A stretch of DNA of 64,000 nucleotides. Origin: Amoebidium appalachense. Its lineage: Eukaryota > Ichthyosporea. Below the pieces are notes generated by a model. The model did no database searches, was not told where the DNA came from, and saw only the letters and a list, made by a program, of their open reading frames with translations. A program made the position numbers and the translations under genes. Below are positions 12,873 through 25,901 of this stretch, piece after piece. The DNA is taken from positions 13,764,001-13,828,000 of the forward strand of contig CAVNZM010000002.1 in NCBI GenBank assembly GCA_963693365.1. Reading direction: 5' to 3'. How positions within the stretch are numbered: position 1 is the first letter of the stretch; each line of letters begins with the position of its first letter.

Positions 12873-13459
12873 GTGACACCGTGACCAGGTGTGCATGTGC
12901 TACACACGTTCGAACAGAGATGCACTGTGAACTTTAATAGTCACACGGCCATGCACATTTATATGCATACGCATACATACACTCAATGTGGCACGTGTTC
13001 TAATTAACTTGTTCCCGCATTCAAACCCACACTCTTTCTCCAATGGCCTGTGACGCAATTACGAAATGATTCTTTTGCCTTCGAGGGAATTCCCATGGGC
13101 AACCAGAATCTTCCGCTTGTTTTACAATGGAGAAGTTCCAAATAATTGTCGGGTGACATCATGATGACATGTAATGATTTTGTACACAAGTTGTGCACAG
13201 GAAGTCACCCCTCCCCCCTCCCCCCTCCCCCCTCCCCCCCCCCCCCCCCCCCCCCCCCCCGGCCGGTGCACCCTGAATCTTGATTTTTATTTTTATTAAA
13301 TTGGAAATTTGCAGATGCCATATTGTGCTTTCAGTTGAGAAATTGTTCTAGTATGACGATACCGGCATTGTATTGAAATATTCCAGAACTTAATCCTTTT
13401 ATTCTGGTAAGGCCCTGTAAAGTTTTAGAATATATCTCAGTGGCATTCCCCTCTTTCCC

Positions 13460-13490
<31 letters not shown>

Positions 13491-14579
13491 TCCCGAGCGT
13501 ACACCCCACACATGCTTAGGCCACCGTGGCATATTTTTTGGGCCAGGAGCTAATATCTAGGCCAACCCCCCTCCCCCTCCCCTCCCTTCCCCCATTCCTC
13601 CACGCCCCCCACCCTCCCCCCCACACACTGACACACACACGCAAAAGAAAAAAAGAAGAAGAAGACGATGACGAAGAAGAAGAAGAAGAAAGAAAGAAAG
13701 AAAGAAAGGAAAAGGAAAGGGGGAAAAAAAGGGGGGGGGGGGGGGTAGGTACCAAGTTTGATATGCTATATCACTCCTGACCGGCTCTAATTCAGGGGTC
13801 CCGGATGCCTTTGCAATGGTTCCACCGATACTCACAGGGTTTTAACTGCAACATAGTGCGACCTTAATGACGCCTACGCATTTTTTGACACAAACACATA
13901 CCCACCGTAACTTGAAAGAAAGCTTGGTTTTGAAGACGGAGGCCGGGGAGGGAGGGGAGGGGGTGTGTGTGTGTGGGGGGGGGGGGGAATATCGTAGGCT
14001 CAGTGTTTTTGAAAGTTTTTTACGCGGGCAGGAGGGAGAGGTGGGGCCGGGGGGGAGGGGGGAGGAGGGAGGGCCTTAGTAATGCCACCCAACTGCACAG
14101 ATTCCCCCCCCCCCCCCCCCCCTCCCCCCCCCTCCCCCCTCCCCCCACACACACACACCACACACACACACACACACACACCACGTGGGCTATAACGCAT
14201 ATCATGGTCACATGAGAGCAATATCATTTGGCACAAGATGATAGTCAATCTCAAAACGTGAATCATTGTATCAAGTTACCCCAAACTGGAAGGCTACAGT
14301 CGCTATATATAGCTACGGCCATGACCCCCCCCCCCCCCCCCCCCCCCCCTGGCCGCCTCGTGAGCGGGCCGGCCCAGGGGCCAGATGATTCTCCCGTCCG
14401 GGCACCGCCCCGTGGGGTCTCTCAAATTAAGGACGGCTTCGAGCACTGATCAACAATGTTGCTTGTGAGGACAAATGTCATGTCGTTGTTTATGCACATA
14501 ATCGTATGCAGTGTTTGGGTATTAGTATATAAATTTTAAGCAATAACACGGTTACACACTGCGTTATGATTTGTGTAGG

Positions 14580-15135
14580 TGCGTGCACACAGTACCAACT
14601 GGGGTAAATAAAATGTTTTGTTGCTAACACTGTGACATGTGCCCCAGTGGACGCAGTGCATACTCACTGCCAAATGCCCTGTCCCTGTGTGCGCGCGCTT
14701 GAAAGTTCAAGTGCACGTGCCTGGGTGCACACAGTACTGACACCGTTGTATGATACGTGCATATGATTCGCTGAATTACGAAAGAAAGAGGAAAATGCAC
14801 ACTTAGTACTAGAGTTAAATATTTTCTCGCTGTGTATACTTGCGTTATCCAAATACGTGGGTGTAAAACATCAGCAAATATGTTGTCGGTGTGTGCGTGT
14901 GCATGCCCGAGTGCGCTCACAGTACTCTAAATATTTTATTGCCGTGTACGTAGGTGCGTGTATAAGCACGTGCGTCTGATCGATGCACACAAGTACCAAT
15001 TATTTTATTGCTGTGTGTGTAAGTGCGTGTATAAGTGAGCGTGTCTGGTTGCACACAGTACTGGATATTTGATTGCTTTGACATCACATGTGTCTGTGAG
15101 CTCATGTGGCACTGCTTGGGCGCACACAGGGGGCC
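14580..15135. repeat. Imperfect tandem repeat, unit about 65-71 bp
   Basis: A unit containing CACACAGTAC, then ATATTTTATTGCTGTG, then GTGCGTGTATAAG recurs; the AGTAC motif starts at about 14921, 14992 and 15057, with looser copies near 14589, 14731 and 15124. Not homopolymeric, so distinct from the surrounding microsatellites. Confidence 0.65.
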
Positions 15136-15588
15136 CAAGGATGCAAAAACTCATTGCACAACAGGTACCTGTGCGCGTGCACGTGATCGGCATGCACAAT
15201 TACTATATATGGTGGGTGATCCAAACACAAAACAGGGTTCATGGATAAAACAGCTTTGTTTCCCCTCACCACCCAGGGTAGGGTACATTATTATGCTTTG
15301 CCACAGGCCCTAGTGCTATACAAATGTGAACAGACAGGGGCAACGATTATCCCCAGCATATTGGCATCGGCAAATTTTGCTGAATAAAACATCATACAAA
15401 TCTCAGCTACAACTCCACATATATGACTCGAAATAGTAGTGTGGTTTTATTCCGTGACAAGGCTAAAACAAATTGAGTGGGTAACGAGGCTGGGGTACAA
15501 AAAAAAACTGAAACGGGGGGATAAGGTCGTTTCTCTCTCTGAGAATACCTTGATGCTACCGAAGAACTTGTCACATAGTCACGAGGTG

Positions 15589-15589
<1 letters not shown>

Positions 15590-15665
<76 letters not shown>

Positions 15666-15680
15666 CGTGTGGTGTGTCTG
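15590..15680. repeat. (GT)n microsatellite
   Basis: About 34 GT units followed by GC-rich dinucleotides. Confidence 0.95.
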
Positions 15681-16347
15681 TGTGCGTGTGTACATCCAAA
15701 ATGCACACTCCTAGTCCATCCCGTCTACTTCTAAAGACTAATAACAATTAAAGCAAAAAAACTTTCCAAAATCCAAAAAACAAGCACAAATCACAAGTAA
15801 ACGAGCAAAACCACCATCCTAGCATATGAATAGCATCTCACACAACACCCCACCCCCACAAATCACCTTGAGACAGCAGCGGATGCTATCAACCGCTAAT
15901 GGTAAATATATCCGGCAACCGATACACTCTGTTAACGTCATTCTTTCTGATTGGCATGCCTCCACACACAGTTAACAGCAACAAAGGGAGAGCTCCAAGC
16001 ACAAAACAAATCCCAAAACGATGGCCTGAAGCAGAACTTTAAAGTTTAACTTTCGTACACGGCCACACTTATAATTCGGCCTGCAAAAAAGTAACACGCA
16101 AACAAACAAACCAAAAAAAACAAGACAAGAAAAACAGAGGAAACGGAACACTCGCATTTGATTCATGCATGAACAAGGCACACACCCCACCCGAAAGACG
16201 CCGAAAACCGGAAGCACCAACAACTTCCAGTCATACCTACGAGATCTCCCAAACAATCTGTAAAAAAACAACCGAAAACCCGAAACACCCAGTTGCCACC
16301 TAGCACTCGTAACTGACGCCTTTCAAAAACCTGAACAACCAAGCAAC

Positions 16348-19012
16348 CTAGCTCCCACCATTAAGCGGCGGGCTCCGCTTTGTCGCCATGGCGCCTGCGT
16401 TTGGTGGGGTGTGTGGTGAGGGGTTCATACCGCCAGGATTAGGACCCCCCTGCTGCTGCTGTCCCTGCTGTCCGCCTGGGGGTGCCGGCATCAACGTGGG
16501 CCCACCACCCGCCCCACCCGGCTGCTGGGCACCGGGAAGCATCAATCCTGGGGGTAGACCCATCATCTGGGGGGGGTAGAGCCATGCCCGGGATGCCCGG
16601 CATGCCCATTGGGAACCCCACCGGGAGACTCATGCCGGGTGGAAGCCCTGGGATGCCGCCTGGGCCGGGGGGCATCCCGGGCATACCTGGTATACCACCC
16701 GGCATCTGGCCGGGAAGCATAAGCCCCGGAATCGGGGGCATACCCGGGATCATGGACAGGCCGGCAAGACCCCCCGACCCCAACTGAGCCAAAGCCAAGG
16801 GGTTAAGCATGGCCTGTGCTGCTGCCGCTGCTGCTGCCGCCTGGGGGTTAACCATGCCGTTTGCTGGCTGTTGGGCCCCAGGTGCCCCCGGAGGCTGGTT
16901 TTGGGGCTGGGGACCACTTGGGTTTGGTGTTTGGCCACCGGCACCACCACCCCCTCCCTGCTGCTGTTGCTGTTGTTGCTGTTGGGCGTTGGGCTGACCC
17001 CCTTGCTGCCCAGGCCCTCCGGTGCCACCACTTTGGGGTGCGGCCGGCCCACCGTTTGGCCCCGGGGTGGCCCCGGGCATTGATGGCATGCCTGGCATGG
17101 GTGGCATACCCCCTGGCATGCCCGGGAACATGGGTAGGGTGGAGAACTGCGACACGGCCATTGCAGCAGCAGCAGCTGCTGCATAGGGATTGGTTGGAGC
17201 CATGGCGGCTAGGGTGGGGAAGGTGCTTGGGCCAGGGGTGTTGAGCGACATAAGTTGCTTGAGGAACTTGATTTCGGCCTCGAGGGAACGTAGCCGGTGG
17301 GAGTGCTGGTCGCACTCTTTGGTCTTGGCCGTGGCAATGTCTTCGAGCATCTGCATCTCTGCCTTTTTCTTCTGGCGGAAGCGGGCGCTGGCGACGCAGT
17401 TCCGAAGACGTTTCTTGTCCGTGCCGTTGGGGTTGTTACCGTCCTTGTTATCGGAGCCACTGTCCTCTTCTATGCCTGGCCGGTCGCTCAGGGTGCTGTT
17501 AGGCTGCTGTAGTCCCCCCGGGTGCTGGGGAGGAGGGGGCATCTGCATGTGCATGTTGAACTGCTGGTGTGCCTGTTGCTGCGCCATGGCATGCTGCATG
17601 GCGATGGTCTGTTGCATCGCAGACAGCTGCATCTGCATATTGTTCTGGCCCCCGCCCCCTTCCATCTTGATCCCTGTTGTGTCCCACCCGCCTGGGACAC
17701 CGCCCGGAACGCCACCCGGAACACCGCCCCCACCGTTGTCCATCTGTTGTTTTCCGCCGCCGCCACCACCGCCGTCCTTCTGTCCTTGTTGGTTTGGTTG
17801 CATGGCACCCTTGTTACTATCCTCCAAAACCTCGACGGTTTCCTGCTGTCCGGGCTGGCCAGGGTGAGGGGAAGTCTTTGGGCCCTGTGCGTACATCATG
17901 TTTGCGAGGGACTGTTGCAGGTGCTGCTGCTGCTGCTGCTGCATCTGGTGCTGCAGTTGTTGTTGTTGCTGGTGCATCTGTTCTTGCAGCACGGCCTGTT
18001 GCTGTGCCAGTTGCATCTGCATCTGCATTTGCATTTGCATTTGCATATGGTGTTGCTGTTGCATCTGCGAATGCATCGGCCCTCCTCCACCACCGCCGCC
18101 GCCCTGTCCACCCGGCCCAACACCCTGTTGCCCACCGGGTCCTCCGGCACCTCCGGGCCCGCCCCCCCGGCTGCTGTTGTTGCTGTTGTTGTTGCTGCTG
18201 TGCTTGCATGTGTGCAGCCATTTGCTGCTGCATCTGCTGGTGAAGTTGCTGCAACTGTGCCTGTTGCTGTTGCTGCTGCTGCAACTGTTGCAGCTGTGCC
18301 TGAGCCTGGTTCTGTGCCGCCATCTGTTGCGCCTGCTGTGCCTGTTGTTGCGCCTGTTGCTGTTGCTGTTGTTGTTGCTGTTGTTGTTGGCGTAGGTCGA
18401 CTGTGGATGGTGTGCGCCGTTTTGCATCTTCCACCTGCCGCACCAGGAAATTCGCCGCGTTTGCAGCGTCCTGAGCTGACGCCTGGCTAGGCCATGCGGG
18501 CATACCCCCCGGCCCTTGTCCACCCGGGCCACCTGCAATGCGTGGGGACACATCGAGAGGAACCACGTTCGTTCCAGGGACGGCGCTCTGTTTTCGTTTT
18601 GCGGCCGCGTTGTCCTCTTTTGAGTTTGGTTGCAAAGACATGCTGCGTTGGCGTTTGCTCTGTGGTGGTTGCATGCTCGACGTGTCGTTTTGACCCGTGC
18701 CGCCGCTTGCTGTGCGCTGGAGACCCATGGCACCACCGGCTGACTGGGGCTGTTGCAGTTGGCCAGAACCGCGCTTGAGCGAGGAGGGGTTTTCTAGGCC
18801 ACCAGACATCTAGGGTAGATATGGAAAGAGTTAGAAATTGTTGTGAAGGTGCGTGGGCAGGACAGATAGAATAGCAAGAGCCAGAAATCTGAAGTGGTAG
18901 GTGGATGGCGCAAGGGAAGACAAATAATCATAGAGGTGGGCAGGTTGGTGGGGCATAGAAAGAGCATCGGAACGATTGTGTGAGTGTACATGTGTGCATG
19001 CGTGCACCCTTT

Positions 19013-19064
<52 letters not shown>

Positions 19065-19737
19065 GTTTGCGCGCGCGTGTGCTTGGGTGTATATGTGCCA
19101 TATGCGTGTGCTTGCAAATTTAAATGCATAAGTGCGTGCGTTATGGCGGCACGCATCACATGTCTACGCTATCCAACATCTGCCTTGTACCATACATCAT
19201 GAAAGACGCAAAGAATCGAATCTAACTAGAAAAGGGAGGCAAGAGAGCTCGGGAAACAGGGTGAGCTTGAGAGGAAAAAAAGGGGGCGGAGGAGGGGGGG
19301 CGGCTTCCGGGGGGGGGGGGGGGGGGGGGGGGGGGAGGGGGGAGGGGATGGCCTTCTCAGCACAAGGGAAACAGGCAAGAACGATGGCGTGCAGAGAGCC
19401 ACGAACAAACTGTGAGCTGAAAACATCCACACAAACGAGAAAAGCGCACCACACCGAGAAGGGGAGGGCGACGGGAGGGGGGAGGTGGGGGGGGGGGGGT
19501 TTGAATGCGGAACACAGTACGAAGTACGCATACACGATGAGAAGCATGGTGCAGGACACATGCAAAGGCAAACATTCAAGTATGCAGCATCAGCCATGCG
19601 CACAGTATGCGTCATAAGCAGAGCCCAGGGGGGGGACGCAGGGGAGGGATTAGAATGCGTCATAGAGTACGAATTACACATTCATGATGGACAACATGTT
19701 GCTGAGTGCAATGCACACATTAAGCACCAATAACCTC

Positions 19738-19784
<47 letters not shown>

Positions 19785-20047
19785 GGGGGGGGGGGAGCAG
19801 GGACAGATGTAATGTGTAGTGGGTGAACCTAGTCAAGAAGTAGAAGGTATTAGGGGTAGGCATGGATAACAGATGCCATATACGAGGAAACGTCAAAAAA
19901 AGATAGGGGTCGAGCGGTGCACACTCAGAGCAACCAAGACTCGAAACGAGGAAGTCAAAGCCCTGCCAACATCAGATCCATCCCCCCCCCCCCCCCCCCC
20001 CCCCCCCCCGAAACGAGGAAGTCAAAGCCCTGCCAACATCAGATCCA

Positions 20048-20080
<33 letters not shown>

Positions 20081-20240
20081 CCGGCCCACCTCAGTCACCT
20101 TCATAAGATACCCGTTACAGGTAAGGGCTAGAGAAGGGTGAAAAGGACCCAATCGTGACCCAACGTCCATTCCCCTCTATACAGCATCTCATGGGATGTG
20201 GGAGACGGTGGTGGTGGTGGTGGCGTTTTTTTTTTTTTTT

Positions 20241-20271
<31 letters not shown>

Positions 20272-21654
20272 GGGCAGAGAGAGCGAGAGAGCGAGAGAAT
20301 GAGAGAAGCGGGAGGGGGGGGGGAGGGGGGCAGCAAGAGCCGACAGATTTGTATCTGCACCCAGACCTTGCAGCTACCATGCGCACAATGAGAGAAGAAC
20401 CAGCATCTCTGCGCGGACCTATGGTGTACATACGAACACACACGTCTGAACACACGTGCACAGGCACAGGCAGCAACGATACTCAGGCACAGGAACGTGC
20501 ATGCAACACTCTGCATAGATGGCAATGGGAAACACAAGGAAGGTGGTGCCACCAACGTGAAAGAGGCGTCATGGGAGGATGGAGGGGGAAGAGGGGGGGG
20601 TGGGACGGGCGGGGGGGAGGGGAACGGGGGAAGCTGTGCCTCTATGTAAATGCGTAAACCCCCTGCCTCTATGTGTGCATGCGTGTGTGTCTGCGTGCTT
20701 CCGTGCAGGTGCATGCCTGTGCATCTGCATGGATGCATGCGAGCGCGAGTGCACGTGTCTCGTAGAAGTGCGTGCGCAAACATGTATCCATCCCATGGAG
20801 GCAAAGCAAGAGATGGGAAAGCGGAGGTGGGAGCAGAGAAGGACCACACAGATACATCAGTTATCCACACACACACAAGCTGCCTATATTGCAAACCCAA
20901 GGCCGAAGATGTTTAGCGCAATGAGCACTTCCGTGATACAGGGTGGCGTAACGTAAATTGAACACGTGCATGTACGTGTGCGCACGAAAACAAAAATCGT
21001 ATCCACCTGTATAACAAAGAAGCAGAAGGGGAGAAGTCGAGAATATGAGGGCTGAGGGGAGGGGAAGAGTGGAGGTGTGGTCGAAGGGCGGGTGTGCATA
21101 AGTATAACAATACCACCATAACCCGTAGACAAGATCAAGAAAAAGAAAATAAGCCAGCAAGGAAGATAGAAAGCTGCAGAAAGGAACAAAACACGAGGCC
21201 AACGGGTTTGTGTGTATGCGGACAACGCACACACACACATGTATGAATGCGTGTTTGTGCTGCAACAAACAGAATCCAAGAGTAGGGTGAAGTAAACGAG
21301 GAACAACACAGAACGAGGGACATGAAAGGTAACAAAATGAAAGATAACACGATGCATGATAGCAAGATGAAGACGACGAGATGGAGGGGCAAAAAAAAAA
21401 AAAAAAAAAAAAAAACGAGAGGAAGACCGGGAACAAAGTTCCAGATCCACGAACATGGAGTGAAGGTGAAATACGGACACCGAAGGGCCACCCTCCATAC
21501 CTGTGACGGGTTTCCCGGGGGTGGAGGGTGTGGTTGCAATGCAAGGGTGGCCGGATTTGGGGGTGGGCCCCTTGAACCCGGCATCCCAGGGGGGCCCATG
21601 CCTGGGGGCAGGCCCATGAATTGGCCCATGGGAAAGTTGCCCATCCCGCCACCG

Positions 21655-21731
<77 letters not shown>

Positions 21732-24551
21732 ATGGGTTGGTGTTGGTGTGCACACGTGTGAGTGTGTGTAAACTCAGGCATGTGTGTGTATGTGTAGGGG
21801 TTGTGCGCGTGCAAGTGAGTGTATGTGCATGTGCATGTGTTTGTGTGTGTGTGTGTGTGTGTGCAAGATCGCGTGTGCGTATGTGTGTGTGTGTGTGCAA
21901 GATCGCGTGTGCGTATGAGTGTGTGTGTGTGTGTGTGCAAGGTCGTGTGTGCGTGTGCGTGTGCGTGTGTGTGTGCGTGGAGGGGGGGGGGGGGGGGGAG
22001 GAGGAGGGGGAGCAGGAGAAAGTAAGTTGCACTGCACAGATGCACTATTACAAGGTCCGTTTACAAAAAACTTGGAACATCCCTCGCCAAAAGCAAACAA
22101 CTTAACACATTTCAGCTTTTGATTTGGGATTTGAGCTTTCAATACATATCGAAGTGTTTTATATACCTGTTTCAATAATTTGTGAGTTTGTATGCAAAAA
22201 TGCATGTGCGTGCGCACGTGTGTGTGCGTGTCCGTGCGCGCACGCGAGCATGCACACCGGTAGGCAGGTTCGAAAATTACTTGTGTTTGTGCATGTGTGT
22301 GCATGTGTGTGTGTGTGTGTGTGTGTGTGTGGAAGAACGGGACCGGGGGGGGGGGGGGGGGGGGGGGGAGGGGGGGGGGAATACGGCGCACAGCAAGACG
22401 TACTATTATGCAATGCAGAAGGCAAAATAACCAGCGCGTGAGAGCAAAAGCAAGAGCAAGAGTGAGAGAAAGCAAGAGAAAGAGAGTGTGTGTGAGTGAG
22501 TGAGAGTGGGTGAGAGAGAAAGAGAGAGAAGAGAGATGGATAGCGATGGAGGGAGAGAGGGAGGGAGGGAGCGAGAGGGGATAGAGAGAGAGAGAGAGAG
22601 GGGGAGGGGGGGGGGGGGGGGGAGAGGGAGAGGGAGAGAAAGGGAGAGAGAGGGAGGGAAGGAGAAAGAGAGAAGGGAGGGAGAGAGAGAGAGAGAGAGA
22701 GGCGGGGGGGGGGGGGGGGGAGGGGGGGGGGGTTTTGAATGCGTTAAAAAGTACGAAGTACACAAGAACAAACGGATAACACGATGCAGAATGCAAGCCA
22801 TACATAAAGAGTATGCATAATAAGCAGAGCCCATCCTCAGGGGGGGCCCACGTCATCCACAGTACCCGAGTTTCGACCTATTCCCCTCGTTAACGAAACC
22901 CAACTCAGATACTGTTTCACTTGAACATGAGTAGGTCACCCGTCTTGATCAGAGACGAGCAGGGTTGCTTATGCAGGCAAGGGCAGTGGGAAAGGCCGGG
23001 GGTTAAAGTTGCAGCAGTAAGCAGAAGCAAGAAAAATATAGATAGGAACTCAGGAGACGGGGCTTCTAGGAAGCTCCCCCGTCGATACCTAAGGGGGGGA
23101 GAGGGGGGGAGAGAGAGAGAGGGAGGAGAGAGAGAGAGGGAGGGAGGGAGAGGGAGAGAGGGAAGGAGAGAGAGAGAGAGTGTGTGTGTGTGAGAGATGA
23201 GAGGGAGAGTGAGAGAGAGAGGAAAGAGAGGGAGAGAGAGAGAGGGGGAGAGATAGAGAGAATGAGAATAAGAATAGGGCACACACAAAGAATGCATATA
23301 TAAGTTCACAGAAACGCCAGCCCCCCTTGCAAACACAAGCTCGTGCACGAGAACAGCAAGCACACCAGCACCACCATCTATGGTTCTACCCCTGCAAGCA
23401 AGGAATAAGTCAGGTAACCACAGAAAAGCGGAAATGTATGTGGAAAATAAAGACGGGGGGTGCAGGGGAGAGGAAGGGGGGGAGAGGGGAGGGGAAGAGA
23501 TGTGTACGGTATATGGCCCTTATGAGGGCGGCTGCAGGAGGTGTCAAAGGTTGCACAACACCAAAAGCAAAGGCATGCAATAGAACAGAAATAGGCAACA
23601 GAACCGCACACAAGAAACCGGCATGTAGAACAAGCACACCCCTGCATGTGTGTGCCTGTGCATGTGCGCATTTGTTTGTGCGCATGTGTGCACGCGTGCA
23701 TGTGTGTGTAAGAGCGCGCGCGAGCACCTGATGCAACACACATATGCGCACAACAGTACAAGCAAAATGTGTTGGATTGGGTGTGCCCGCAGGTTTATGG
23801 CGGGCTTGTGCAAGTGTATCTGGTCCTCTGCCTGTTTGTCCGCACTTGTATGTGTGCGTACAGACTACAGCTATCGACAGAACACAACCCCCCCCCCCCC
23901 CCCCCCCCCCCCCGGTTAAAAAAAACAAAAAACAAAAAAAAAACAAACGACACACACGTACATACACACACACACACCATCACACACACACATACAAAAA
24001 TAAAAATAAAAATAAACAAGTGCCCACCCACGCATGCATGCACGCTCACGGGCTTCACAGATGGCCAAGTCAATCACACTAACAGCTGGAAATGGCAGAG
24101 AGCAGAAAAGTGGCCGGAGATGGCAAATGAAAGTACCGTACGGTAGCAAGCAAGGATATAAGGACACATGTAGATATGTGAGTGTGGGCCGGAGCCACAA
24201 GTATGCGTGAGAGAGTATGCGAATGCATGCATGGTATGTCGTTAACATAAACACTAGAATGCAAGGCTACGTGCAGACGGTGCAGTGCAAGTACCACACA
24301 GCCACGAACGGAGCTACCGTTCTCCTGCATGTTGTTTCTGATATCAAAAGAATCAAATATCCTACAGCCAACAGCCACCAAACCGCATCCCACCACAACA
24401 TCAAAGGCGCACGCGCCAACAATATACATGCACAAATGAAAAGACCCACACCCACACACAAACACACACAGCACAAGCACGTGTCACCCTTATTCTAGCA
24501 CCCGACTCACACGCACCTCCACACACACCACACACACACACACACACTCGG

Positions 24552-24607
<56 letters not shown>

Positions 24608-25870
24608 CTTGCCGAAAAAGGCAAGAGCACGAAAAGCACATACCATATCCCATGCCCGGCATCATAGCAAAAGCAGCAGCAGCAGCAGCCACTGCAGGGT
24701 CCATCATGCCGTAGGGGCTAATGCCCATGCCCGGCATACCGGGAGGGCCCATCTGGCCCGGTTGCTGCCCCTGGCCCGACCCGTCAACCCCTCCTTGTTG
24801 GCCCGTGGAGATGGCATTCCCTTGTCCCCCGCCTGCAGGAAACAGGTCACCACGGTCAGTGTTGCACAAATCAAAGAAGAGTGCAGTCGCTAAAGGCAGT
24901 CGGCTGCAACGAGGAAAAAAAAAAGACAAGAAAACAGGCAACAAAAAAAAAAAAAGAAAGTGAGGAAGAAGAGGGGAAAGGGAGAAAAGCGTGTTGGCAC
25001 TCACCCATACAAACACACGAAAGTAGAGACACACCATGAACACTGACAAGACATACATTCATGTAAAGTTTGTTGCAGGCTAAAGCTACAATTCTCATGT
25101 GGAAAAGCAATTCCAAGCCTATAAACTTAAGTTCTTGCAACGGGTTCGTAGGAAACCTATCACCACTTGACGAGCCACGTCAGCAACAAGGGCGAGAACT
25201 TCTCTACTGATCAGAAGGCATGAAACTCTAAAAACATGAGCAAAAGGTTCAGACGCCAAAACCCCAAATTTCAGCAAGTAGCTGCGCTGACTCCCAACAC
25301 ATTCTATGGTGAGCCTTGCATGTGTGTAATCTATGGTTATACTCCCAGAACATTGAAATCCACACTTCAGCATTCCCACTTTTTCAGCATCGAAACCAGC
25401 AAAAGAAAGATCCCGTTGCAGGCACATGACTGCAAGTTATGGTGCAGATAGTAAAAGGCAAAACATTTAGACCTCCGAGATTGTTTCTGGTCGGGCAAAG
25501 TTTCTTTTATATGGTTGTGTGTTACTTACACCTAGTTAAACAAATACACCATGCACACAGTAATGAGTTTGCAGTCATCAACAGTGGTTGACAGAGAGAG
25601 GAGCTCATTAGTATGATCGTGCACATGCCTTGAGCAGCATCGACATCAACACTAGTACAAGATATTCAACCGCCAACCGATCAGGCAAAAATACGCCCAT
25701 GTCTATGTTGCAATTGGCTAACCACCAAACATACACCTCTTACCACACCTCCATGGCAAGCAGTGCGTATATGAGATAAACCGATGTCAAATACCTCCCT
25801 CCCCCCACCTCCCCCCCCCCCCCCCACACAAAAACAAACAAACAAACAAACAAACAAACAAACAAACACA

Positions 25871-25901
<31 letters not shown>

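Larger units (their letters stand above)
9898..16347. other. Gene-poor region: unique DNA, CCAAT cluster, microsatellites, tandem repeat
   Basis: 9.9-11.5 kb is largely unique sequence with no recognised exon. 11.6-12.9 kb is dominated by a 38-base C tract and CA repeats. 13.2-14.4 kb holds C and G tracts and a GAA/GAC-rich run near 13650-13730. 14.58-15.14 kb contains imperfect tandem repeats. 15.7-16.35 kb is T-rich on the minus strand and probably holds the 3' UTR of the bZIP gene. Confidence 0.6.
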
